The notes beneath the pieces were generated by a model. That model was not told the DNA's origin. It searched no databases and saw only the letters and a list, made by a program, of their open reading frames with translations. A DNA stretch of 9,086 nucleotides, taken from positions 1-9,086 of the forward strand of contig DBTH01000169.1 in assembly GCA_002306945.1 (NCBI GenBank), given 5' to 3'. A program made the position numbers and the translations under genes. Source of the DNA: Methylacidiphilaceae bacterium UBA1321. GTDB taxonomy: Bacteria; Verrucomicrobiota; Verrucomicrobiia; Methylacidiphilales; UBA1321. Below are positions 1-6,172 of the stretch, piece after piece. Position 1 is the first letter of the stretch. Each line of letters starts with the position of its first letter.

Positions 1-297
1 GTAGGCTTCGGGCTGGTAATAGTCGAAATAGGAGACGAAATATTCGACGGCGTTGTGCGGGAAGAACTGCTTGAATTCGCTGTAAAGCTGTGCGGCAAGC
101 GTCTTGTTATGCGAAAGCACCAGCGTGGGACGACCGAGATTCTGGATGACGTTGGCAATCGTGAAGGTCTTGCCGGAACCGGTCACCCCGAGCAGGACGT
201 TGTGTTTCTCCTCGGCTTTCAACCGCCGGGTCAACTCTTCAATGGCCTGCGGCTGGTCACCTTGCGGCGTATAAGGGCTCTGGAGTTGGAACGTCAT
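1..297 (-). CDS. uvrB: UvrB, excinuclease ABC subunit B (5' part only)
   Basis: UvrB is the DNA-damage-verifying helicase-like subunit of the cytoplasmic UvrABC nucleotide excision repair complex; it is loaded by UvrA and recruits UvrC for incision. The first 99 residues are visible and the gene continues beyond the left edge; the family is usually about 660-700 residues. Seen: the N-terminal 'LQSPYTPQGDQPQAI' block, the Walker A motif GVTGSGKT at residues 37-44, the 'LSHNKTLAAQLYSEFK' helicase Ia block around 61-76, and the start of the Tyr-rich beta-hairpin (FDYYQPEAY, 91-99) that inserts between DNA strands. The ATG at 297 places the family's usual N-terminus exactly, although no Shine-Dalgarno sequence precedes it. 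It is divergent from rmuC. The identification is near certain from these motifs. Confidence 0.97.
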   Translation of the reverse strand, partial: MTFQLQSPYTPQGDQPQAIEELTRRLKAEEKHNVLLGVTGSGKTFTIANVIQNLGRPTLVLSHNKTLAAQLYSEFKQFFPHNAVEYFVSYFDYYQPEAY

Positions 298-337
298 GGC
301 GGTCGGAAACTAAAAATTGCGCGAAATGATTCCTTTT

Positions 338-365
338 AGCGTAATAGGGAAACCGCATAAGTCAA
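338..365 (-). promoter_or_regulatory. Candidate sigma-70-type promoter for uvrB
   Basis: Read on the minus strand, TTGACT (365-360) is followed after 16 nt by TACGCT (343-338). Transcription would start near 331 and give a leader of about 34 nt before the uvrB ATG. The -35 box is close to consensus and the -10 box keeps T1, A2 and T6. I saw no LexA-type box (neither CTGT-N8-ACAG nor GAAC-N4-GTTC) in the 178-nt spacer between uvrB and rmuC, so SOS control is not supported by sequence. For rmuC the only candidate is weak: TTGTAA (405-410), a 15-nt spacer, then TAAAAT (426-431). Confidence 0.4.
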
Positions 366-475
366 AAATCAAAAACCTCTTCATCAGCCTGTCAGGTGTC
401 ATAATTGTAATTTGAAGACAAACCCTAAAATTTAACTTTTGTGGCGCGGGCTTTGCGTTCAATCTGTAACAACGC

Positions 476-1816
476 ATGGGCATTCTTCTCCTTTTCATCG
501 GACTTGTCATTGGGGCGGTAACTGCATGGCTCATTCAAGCCTACCGGGTCGGCGCGCAAGGTTCCGTCATTGAGGAACGCGCCAAGCTTCTGGAGGAAGC
601 CCGGTTCAAAACGGAGGAATCGCTCAATCGCGAACGCAACACAGTACTGGAACTGAGCAAGGAACTGGCCAGTTCGCAGGTCGCCCAATCGGCAGCCCAG
701 GAACAGATCCGGCAGAACCAAGCCCTTCTTGAGGAAGCCCAGAAACGGCTCAAGGTCGAATTCGAGAATCTCGCCAATCGTATTTTCGAGGAGAAATCCA
801 ATTCACTGGCTAGCCAGAGCCAATCCAAACTTGGTTCCATGCTCACGCCGCTTCAGCAGCAGATTACCGAATTCCGCCAGCGCATCGACACCATCTATAC
901 CCAGGATTCCGCCGACCGCGTCGCGCTCAAGGCGCAAATCGAATCCCTCACCCTCCTCAATCAACAGGTCACCCAGGAAGCCAACAATCTCACGCTCGCC
1001 CTCAAGGGACAATCCAAGACGCAAGGCAATTGGGGTGAACTCATTCTCGAAACAATCCTCGAACGCTCCGGCCTGGTCAAAGGCGAGGAGTATGAGATTC
1101 AGGTCAGCATGACCACGCCCGACAATCGCCGCCTCCAGCCCGACGTGGTCATTCATCTGCCGGAAAACAAACATCTCATCATCGACTCCAAGGTTTCCCT
1201 CACCGCCTACGAACGTTACTGTTCTGCGGAAACGGCCTCCGAAAAGACCGCCGCACTCGCCGCACATCTCGATTCCATCCGCGGACACATCGACGAACTC
1301 AGTCGCAAGGATTATCCGTCGCTTTACCAGATCGATAGTCCCGATTTTGTCCTCATGTTCCTCCCCATCGAACCCGCCTTCAGCCTCGCATTGCAGAACA
1401 ATAACGACCTCTACACGATTGCCTTCGAGCGCAAAATCATACTCGTGACCGCCTCGACCTTGCTGGCCACATTGCGAACCGTCGCGCAGCTCTGGAAACA
1501 GGAAAAGCAGACCCGCAACGCCATTGAGATCGCCCGCCAAAGCGGCGCTCTCTACGACCAGTTCGTCCGCTTTCTCGAAAGTCTGGAAGAAATCGGCAAC
1601 ACCCTGGGCAAGACCAATCGAGCCTACGAAGAAGCCATGGCCCGCCTCAAGACCGGCCGCGGCAACCTCGTCAAGCGAGTCGAAGACATCCGCAAACTTG
1701 GTGCCAAAGCTTCCAAGACACTTCCCGCCAATCTTCTCGACGAGGCCGAGCTTTCGTCCAAAGACGCCAGGGAAGTGCCCACCCTTCTGCAGTCCGAAGA
1801 ACAACAACCCCAGTAA
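476..1816 (+). CDS. rmuC: RmuC family DNA recombination protein
   Basis: RmuC proteins are membrane-anchored, coiled-coil proteins with a nuclease-like fold; in E. coli, loss of rmuC raises inversion frequency at short inverted repeats, so it is thought to limit certain rearrangements. This 446-residue protein is close to the E. coli length of about 475. Seen: one N-terminal membrane segment (residues 2-20, GILLLFIGLVIGAVTAWLI), a long Glu/Gln/Arg/Leu-rich coiled coil from about 30 to 175, then the RmuC domain with the typical GNWGE at 184-188, an 'LERSGL' block at 196-200 and DSKVSLTAYE around 237-246. The C-terminal tail from about 415 is polar and low in conservation signals. The ATG at 476 begins right at the membrane segment; it lacks a Shine-Dalgarno sequence. 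It is the first gene of a probable three-gene rightward unit, with the next start 24 nt downstream. Confidence 0.95.
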   Translation: MGILLLFIGLVIGAVTAWLIQAYRVGAQGSVIEERAKLLEEARFKTEESLNRERNTVLELSKELASSQVAQSAAQEQIRQNQALLEEAQKRLKVEFENLANRIFEEKSNSLASQSQSKLGSMLTPLQQQITEFRQRIDTIYTQDSADRVALKAQIESLTLLNQQVTQEANNLTLALKGQSKTQGNWGELILETILERSGLVKGEEYEIQVSMTTPDNRRLQPDVVIHLPENKHLIIDSKVSLTAYERYCSAETASEKTAALAAHLDSIRGHIDELSRKDYPSLYQIDSPDFVLMFLPIEPAFSLALQNNNDLYTIAFERKIILVTASTLLATLRTVAQLWKQEKQTRNAIEIARQSGALYDQFVRFLESLEEIGNTLGKTNRAYEEAMARLKTGRGNLVKRVEDIRKLGAKASKTLPANLLDEAELSSKDAREVPTLLQSEEQQPQ

Positions 1817-1840
1817 CCACCCACTGTCCATACGCCGGCT

Positions 1841-3496
1841 ATGGCCTCCAAAAAACGCCGCAAATCCGCTGCCGCCCCTAATCCGGCATGGACGTTCTCG
1901 CCCTTCACGCTTGCCGCCATCCTGGCCGCAGTCCTCTTTCTTCTCTACGCGCCGTCCCTCTCTTCCGACTTCGTCTACGACGCCCAGGCACAAATCAAGT
2001 TCGATCCGTACCTGCATGAACATTCCCATCTGGCCGACATTCTGACCTTGCGCGTTCTCAACCAGGACATCATTGACGGAAACCGTCCCGTCCATTTGTT
2101 CGTCCTGATGCTCGATTCGATCCTCTGGGGAAAAAATCCGTTCGGCTACCATTTGACGAGCCTCCTGCTCCATTGCGCCAATGCAGCCGTGCTCTTTCTC
2201 CTCCTCCTGAACTTACTGCCGGCTCCATCGATTGAAAAAAACGATGGGACCAAACGCTTCTCTTTTTCGGGTGCATTACCCGCCCTTCTGGGAACGCTCC
2301 TTTTTGCCGTTCATCCTCTCCAGGTTGAAACCGTCGCCGAAGTCAGTTACCGGGAAGATCTACTCGCCACTTTTTTCCTCCTCACGGCACTCTACGCCTC
2401 CTGCTTTTTCCCCGGCTCCAGCCGACGACAAGCCTGGGGCTTCGGTGGAATTTGCGTTGCCGCGCTATTGCTGGCCGCGGGCTCGAAAGAGACCGGTTAT
2501 GCAGGATCCCTGCTCCTGTTCATTTATTGGGGACTGTTCCGCCGCTCCGGGGCAAAAAGACCGTGGGCGGGGCTTGCTGCCGCAACAGTTCTCCTCGTCG
2601 GCGCATTCATTGCCGCACTCTTCCTGCTGCATCCCAAGCAATCCCAATTCATAGAACACACTCCCGGATACCTCGGCGGATCGCTCTCCTCCGTCTTCGT
2701 CCTTCAACCGCGCATCTGGGCTTTTCAGATCGGAAAACTCTTCTGGCCCGAAAACCTCAGTGCCGATTATATCCCGCAAAATATCGCCGCCTTTATTCCC
2801 GTAAGTTTTGCCAGCTATCAGGAAATCCTCTCCATCCTGGTGGTCCTTGTCTTTGTATCGGCCCAGATCACTCTTTCATGGAAAAACCGTACCGCCGCGC
2901 TCGGCTCGCTGATTTTCTGGATCGGGCTGGCTCCCGTGTGCAATCTCATCCCCCTCTTTCGCCCCGTGGCCGACCGTTTCCTCTATCTACCCATGGCGGG
3001 CGCGGCGCTGCTGTTGGCCTCCGTTGTCGAACGAGTCCGCCGTTATCCGGCTGCCTACTGGCCGTTGTGCGGCACTCTGATGTTGGCATGTCTTGTCTTC
3101 ATCCCGTTCAACCTCGAACACCAGGAAATCTTTTCCAATTCGCTCGCCCTCTGGCAGGACACCTGCAACAAGTCCCCCGGCTCCTTCACCGCGTTCAACA
3201 ACCTCGGTTACGCCTATATCACCAACGGCAATCCGGACAGCGCCTTCCCGGCATTCCAACGCGCCATCCAGCTCAGCGACGCCAAAAACGAGGACGCGCT
3301 GAGCGGAATGGCCATTACCTTCGAAATGAAAAATCTCACCTCCGATGCCGAAGAGATGATGCAAAAAGCCATCGCCCTCAATCCCAAGTATCTCTCACCG
3401 CTAACAGATCCGATGCAGCGCTTCGAGAACCCGCGATTCGTCAATCTCAAGGAACAAATCGCCCAACGCATCCGTGCACGGCAGAAAAAATCGTGA
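1841..3496 (+). CDS. TMTC-like GT-C membrane protein with C-terminal TPRs
   Basis: A polytopic membrane protein of 551 residues with the layout of the TMTC/GT-C group of putative lipid-linked-sugar glycosyltransferases. Seen: a basic N-terminus (KKRRK), a first membrane helix at about 22-40, an extracytoplasmic loop starting DFVYDAQAQIKFD, then blocks resembling the family: NRPVHLFVLMLDS, WGKNPFGYHLTSLLLH, HPLQVETVAEVSYREDLLAT and the late VADRFLYLPMAGAALLL. About ten hydrophobic stretches follow one another up to about residue 430. Residues 448-515 form roughly two TPR units (FNNLGYAYITNGNPDSAFPA; a second at ALSGMAITF onward). Families of this type usually have paired acidic residues in the first loop; here the second position reads Ala (YDAQ). 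Substrate unknown. It follows rmuC by 24 nt, with no Shine-Dalgarno sequence at the ATG. Confidence 0.78.
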   Translation: MASKKRRKSAAAPNPAWTFSPFTLAAILAAVLFLLYAPSLSSDFVYDAQAQIKFDPYLHEHSHLADILTLRVLNQDIIDGNRPVHLFVLMLDSILWGKNPFGYHLTSLLLHCANAAVLFLLLLNLLPAPSIEKNDGTKRFSFSGALPALLGTLLFAVHPLQVETVAEVSYREDLLATFFLLTALYASCFFPGSSRRQAWGFGGICVAALLLAAGSKETGYAGSLLLFIYWGLFRRSGAKRPWAGLAAATVLLVGAFIAALFLLHPKQSQFIEHTPGYLGGSLSSVFVLQPRIWAFQIGKLFWPENLSADYIPQNIAAFIPVSFASYQEILSILVVLVFVSAQITLSWKNRTAALGSLIFWIGLAPVCNLIPLFRPVADRFLYLPMAGAALLLASVVERVRRYPAAYWPLCGTLMLACLVFIPFNLEHQEIFSNSLALWQDTCNKSPGSFTAFNNLGYAYITNGNPDSAFPAFQRAIQLSDAKNEDALSGMAITFEMKNLTSDAEEMMQKAIALNPKYLSPLTDPMQRFENPRFVNLKEQIAQRIRARQKKS

Positions 3497-3527
3497 TATA
3501 TTCACTCACCTCAAAGAACGAGACCCC

Positions 3528-3977
3528 ATGAAAACCAAGGAAGAAATCGCGCTGGCCAAATTCAACGAAGGCTACAACTGTGCCCAATCGGTTCTCTACG
3601 CCTACGCCGATGAACTCAACATCGACAAGGACTTTGCCCTGCGTCTGACCACCGGATTCGGTGCGGGAATGGCGCGTCACCAGGAAGTCTGCGGCGCCGT
3701 CAGCGGCGGCGTCATCGTCCTGAGCCTGAAAAACGGACGCGGCGAAAATCAGGGCAAGGAAGCCACCGAAGCCACCTACGCTAAAATCCGCAACCTCACC
3801 AGCGAAATCCAGGCCAAACGCGGCTCTTACCTCTGCCGGGAACTCCTTCACAACTGCGACCTCACCACGGCGGAAGGACAAGCCCTCTACAAGAAAAACG
3901 ATTACTTCAACGAAATCTGCAAGCCGTGCATTTCCTGCGTCATCAACGCAATCGAGGAAAGTGGCGCGCTGAAGTAA
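3528..3977 (+). CDS. C_GCAxxG_C_C family Cys-rich protein
   Basis: A 149-residue soluble protein of the C_GCAxxG_C_C family (Pfam PF09719 by recall), whose function is not established; the conserved cysteines suggest a redox or metal role, which is inference. Seen: FNEGYNCAQSVL with Cys18, GFGAGMARHQEVCGAVSGG with Cys55 in the signature glycine-rich loop, Cys103 and Cys110, and a terminal CxxCxxC cluster at 131, 134 and 137. There is no signal peptide. An in-frame ATG at 3474 would add 18 residues, but it lies inside the upstream gene and the family normally begins near MKTKEE, so the ATG at 3528 is chosen; a weak GAACGAG precedes it. It lies 31 nt after the TPR membrane protein and is probably the last gene of that unit. 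The next gene is convergent. Confidence 0.9.
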   Translation: MKTKEEIALAKFNEGYNCAQSVLYAYADELNIDKDFALRLTTGFGAGMARHQEVCGAVSGGVIVLSLKNGRGENQGKEATEATYAKIRNLTSEIQAKRGSYLCRELLHNCDLTTAEGQALYKKNDYFNEICKPCISCVINAIEESGALK

Positions 3978-4004
3978 ACCCCGGACTTTTCGGTTGTGAA
4001 TCGC

Positions 4005-4026
4005 TTCGATCCCAGAATAGATCGAA
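4005..4026. repeat. 7-bp inverted repeat in convergent spacer
   Basis: TTCGATC (4005-4011) and GATCGAA (4020-4026) can form a 7-bp stem with an 8-nt loop between two convergent genes. The plus strand continues TAAAAG rather than a T-run, and the minus strand lacks one too, so this is not a classical intrinsic terminator. It may still end or stabilise transcripts from either side. Nothing else recognisable lies in 3978-4095. Confidence 0.3.
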
Positions 4027-4095
4027 TAAAAGTGAGGCATGCAAGACGCGCCCCGTCATAAAATATCTTTTGATCGCGACTTTGATACGTTCTCG

Positions 4096-4956
4096 TCAAC
4101 CTTTGCGCGTTAATGTAGGCGCAGCGGCGAATAAATCCCCTCGTCCGGCAAAGTGTAGAAAATAGGAAAGGTTGTAGATATTTCGGAGCGGAGCAAGCAG
4201 GCGCGGTGGCACTGTATAGAAGCCCCATTTTTTTGCGTACTTGTCGATTTTGCTCTGCCACTTCGTCGGCTGCTTGACGGCTTCCGGGTAAAACGCAGCC
4301 AGCATGCGACCTATGACGTGATTAAATGGGGCTGGCAGCCAATGCACAACGCCCGCTTTTAAAAGCTCGTAAGACATGGCGGGCATTTCGTAGTTCCATT
4401 CAGCGCCGTGAGTATCCTCGTAAGAGTTGTAGATGCGCTGGAAGATTTCGCGATGGTGACGGGGCGAGGAAACAACCACACCCGTCTGTACAATCTCGTT
4501 AAGCTCCCCACCCGGAATTCCCCTACTCGTGTAATAACTCCCCGGTGTTGGATTGTTGAGGAATTTCACACCGTCCTTTTCCCATTGGCGACGCATCCGC
4601 TCAGAGACAATTTTGCTGATTTCTTTCGTCGGTATCGAACCGCTTTCGACGGCCCCAACCTTTTCTATCGGACAGGATTCCGAAACATCGGGCGCGATGC
4701 CATTATTGATGATGATGTCAGAGTCTATCCATACGATTCTGTCGTACTGTACAGACCAGTCTTGAGAGAGAATTAACAGCTTTTGCCATGCCGGAGAACG
4801 TTTTTGAGCCCTCTCGGACGCATCCAATTGCTCGGAAATTACGATCAATTCGTAACCAAATTTCTTGCAATAGACTTCCCAATTTCCCCGGCAATTCACA
4901 TCGAAATTCCGCTGATATTTCGATCCGACAGCAAGAGTAACGATGGCTTTTTTCAC
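4096..4956 (-). CDS. DXD-type glycosyltransferase (GMA12/MNN10- or GT8-like)
   Basis: Probable nucleotide-sugar-dependent glycosyltransferase with a GT-A fold, about 286 residues. Seen from the GTG at 4956: an opening strand KKAIVTLAVG, then NWEVYCKKFGYELIVISEQ, a PAWQKLLIL helix as in this superfamily, and YDRIVWIDSDIII containing the metal-binding DSD at about 78-80. Further on there are an NEIVQTGVVVSSP block, EWNYEMPAMSYELL, and the HWLPAPFNHVIG region. Donor and acceptor cannot be read from the sequence. An alternative TTG start at 4977 would add seven residues (MCYSFHA); an AGGGG lies 3 nt before it, but the family-like N-terminus favours the GTG. There is no in-frame ATG at the 5' end. 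The gene stands alone between a convergent spacer and a co-oriented tRNA gene, and is somewhat more A+T-rich than its neighbours by eye, so recent acquisition is possible. Confidence 0.8.
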   Translation of the reverse strand: MKKAIVTLAVGSKYQRNFDVNCRGNWEVYCKKFGYELIVISEQLDASERAQKRSPAWQKLLILSQDWSVQYDRIVWIDSDIIINNGIAPDVSESCPIEKVGAVESGSIPTKEISKIVSERMRRQWEKDGVKFLNNPTPGSYYTSRGIPGGELNEIVQTGVVVSSPRHHREIFQRIYNSYEDTHGAEWNYEMPAMSYELLKAGVVHWLPAPFNHVIGRMLAAFYPEAVKQPTKWQSKIDKYAKKWGFYTVPPRLLAPLRNIYNLSYFLHFAGRGDLFAAAPTLTRKG

Positions 4957-4983
4957 AGCATGAAACGAATAACACAATCACCC

Positions 4984-5012
4984 CTATTACTACCAGAGGT
5001 AAACATGCGTAA
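4984..5012 (-). promoter_or_regulatory. Weak promoter candidate for the glycosyltransferase
   Basis: On the minus strand TTACGC (5012-5007) is followed after 17 nt by TAATAG (4989-4984). Initiation would fall near 4977, at or next to the TTG alternative start and about 20 nt upstream of the preferred GTG. The -35 box matches consensus poorly, and read-through from the upstream tRNA gene is an alternative. Confidence 0.28.
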
Positions 5013-5077
5013 ATGGGACGTAAAATACTTGAGACAATATGGAATGACCCCATCCTATGGCTTCTCGAGATGATTCC

Positions 5078-5090
5078 AAAAAAAAGAAAG
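5078..5090 (-). terminator. T-tract directly after tRNA-Lys
   Basis: On the minus strand the tRNA discriminator base is followed at once by CTTTC and then a run of eight T. There is no dedicated hairpin before the tract, so it could act only weakly as an intrinsic terminator or processing region. The 3' CCA is not encoded. Confidence 0.25.
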
Positions 5091-5162
5091 TGGGTCGTGT
5101 TGGACTCGAACCAACAACCAAGTGCTTAAAAGGCACCTGCTCTACCATTGAGCTAACGGCCC
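5091..5162 (-). tRNA. tRNA-Lys (anticodon TTT)
   Basis: A 72-nt cloverleaf read on the minus strand. D-arm GCTC/GAGC with loop AATGGTA, anticodon stem GGTGC/GCACT (one terminal G.T pair), anticodon loop CTTTTAA giving anticodon TTT (Lys), variable loop TGGTT, and T-arm GTTGG-TTCGAGT-CCAAC. The acceptor stem GGGCCGT/ACGACCC pairs at six of seven positions, but position 4.69 is C.A rather than the usual T-A or C-G. The discriminator is A and no CCA is encoded, so a CCA-adding enzyme is needed. All the usual invariant T-loop bases are present. Confidence 0.95.
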
Positions 5163-5176
5163 GTGTTTTAGGGTTG

Positions 5177-5207
5177 TAACTATGCACAAATCCGCGATTG
5201 ATGGCAA
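5177..5207 (-). promoter_or_regulatory. Candidate promoter for tRNA-Lys
   Basis: On the minus strand TTGCCA (5207-5202) is followed after 19 nt by TAGTTA (5182-5177), or after 18 nt by ATAGTT. Initiation would fall several bases before the tRNA 5' end at 5162, a usual distance. The boxes are imperfect, so confidence is modest. Confidence 0.35.
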
Positions 5208-5214
5208 GTGGACT

Positions 5215-5242
5215 TTGCATTTTTTTGGCGGACGCGTAGGAT
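5215..5242 (+). promoter_or_regulatory. Candidate promoter for the ABC ATPase gene
   Basis: TTGCAT (5215-5220), a 16-nt spacer including a T-run, then TAGGAT (5237-5242). Initiation near 5249 would leave a leader of only about 12 nt before the ATG at 5261, which has no Shine-Dalgarno sequence. The -35 box lies 7 nt from the -35 box of the oppositely directed tRNA promoter candidate. Confidence 0.38.
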
Positions 5243-5260
5243 ATCGGTTTCTACATCTTT

Positions 5261-6085
5261 ATGAAAAGCCGTACAGTCACTCCCCCTCCCATTCTTGATG
5301 TCCAAAACCTGGAAATTCACCGCGGCAACAGTTCTATTCTCAACGGAGTCAACTGGCGCGTTGAAACCGGTCAGCACTGGACCATTCTGGGGCCGAACGG
5401 CTCTGGCAAGACATCTCTCCTGAGTGCGTTAACCGGTTATCTGACGCCCAGCGAAGGCTCGGTGTCGGTGCTCGGGGAAACCTTCGGCGAATCCGATTGG
5501 CGCGAGTTGCGTAAATTCGTCGGAATTGTGAGTTCGTCGATTCGCCAGATGATGAACGACAGCGAGCCGGTGCTGGAAACGGTTGTGAGCGGCAAATATG
5601 CCATGGTCGATTATTGGGGCCGGATCACACGCGCCGACCGCAAGCGCGCTCTGGAAATCCTCAAGCAAACCGAGTGCGCCCACCTGGCAGAGCGTCCCTG
5701 GCTCTTTCTCTCCCAGGGGGAACGGCAACGCATTCTCATCGCGCGCTCATTGATGGCGCCGGTCAAGCTCCTGATTCTGGACGAACCGTGCACGGGTCTC
5801 GATCCCCTCGCCCGAGAGCATTTCCTGCAATTCCTCCAACGCCTCGCCAGCCGTCCACGGGGGCCACGGCTGGTTTTGGTGACGCATCACGTGGAGGAAA
5901 TCATTCCGGCGATGTCGCACGTTCTCCTATTGAAGGCGGGACGCGTCGTAGCCGCCGGGCCGAAACCCAAAGTGCTGACATCCGCAGCCCTGTCGAAGGT
6001 GTTCAATACTCAAATCTCCCTGACGAAACGTCAGGGGCGCTATCATCTGGAAGTGTTGACGACTCGACGCAGCCGCGTGGCGTGA
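5261..6085 (+). CDS. Stand-alone ABC transporter ATP-binding protein
   Basis: A 274-residue cytoplasmic ABC ATPase. Seen: Walker A GPNGSGKT at 44-51, signature LSQGERQ at 150-156, Walker B LLILDEP at 170-176 with catalytic Glu175, D-loop GLDP at 179-182, and the H-loop His in VTHH at 209-210. The region where a Q-loop glutamine is expected reads GIVSSSIRQMM (88-98), with serines in place of the Gln; this pattern is familiar from the YlmA/ModF-like single-domain ATPases. The protein ends soon after the ATPase domain with a short basic tail. No permease or binding-protein gene is adjacent, so the substrate, if any, is unknown and a non-transport role is possible. The ATG at 5261 starts just before the domain; no later start is needed. 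It converges on the glycosylase gene. Confidence 0.88.
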   Translation: MKSRTVTPPPILDVQNLEIHRGNSSILNGVNWRVETGQHWTILGPNGSGKTSLLSALTGYLTPSEGSVSVLGETFGESDWRELRKFVGIVSSSIRQMMNDSEPVLETVVSGKYAMVDYWGRITRADRKRALEILKQTECAHLAERPWLFLSQGERQRILIARSLMAPVKLLILDEPCTGLDPLAREHFLQFLQRLASRPRGPRLVLVTHHVEEIIPAMSHVLLLKAGRVVAAGPKPKVLTSAALSKVFNTQISLTKRQGRYHLEVLTTRRSRVA

Positions 6086-6120
6086 GAACAGAAATGGGGG
6101 TTGTTAGGGATCCCCTGTTC
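6086..6120. repeat. Bulged hairpin in convergent spacer
   Basis: GAACAG (6086-6091), AAAT, then GGGG on one side can pair with CCCCTGTTC (6112-6120) on the other, giving a stem with an AAAT bulge immediately after the ABC gene stop. It sits between two convergent genes and may serve as a transcript end, but neither strand has the following T-run of an intrinsic terminator. The rest of the spacer to 6172 shows nothing. Confidence 0.35.
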
Positions 6121-6172
6121 CATTCCTGATTTCCAGAGTTCTTGATAAAATCCGTGGTCTTTAATTCCCGGC

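Noticed and set aside
388..396. CCTGTCAGG near-palindrome between uvrB and rmuC considered as an SOS box
   Set aside because: It does not match known LexA-box layouts and is too short to be meaningful.
803..2173. 456-codon open frame antisense to rmuC
   Set aside because: It lies wholly opposite rmuC and the start of the next gene, its product is Gly/Val/Glu/Phe-rich with no domain pattern, and it is explained by the codon bias of the sense genes.
3474..3527. N-terminal extension of the C_GCAxxG_C_C protein
   Set aside because: The extension overlaps the preceding gene and the family begins at MKTKEE; the ATG at 3528 is the better start.
2452..3531. 359-codon frame overlapping the TPR membrane gene
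   Set aside because: The Arg/Pro/His/Ser-rich composition without motifs is typical of an out-of-frame reading; the other frame has clear membrane helices and TPRs.
4990..5220. 76-codon minus-strand frame containing SSMVEQVPFKHLVVGSSPTRP
   Set aside because: This is the well-known false peptide made by translating a tRNA gene; it covers tRNA-Lys.
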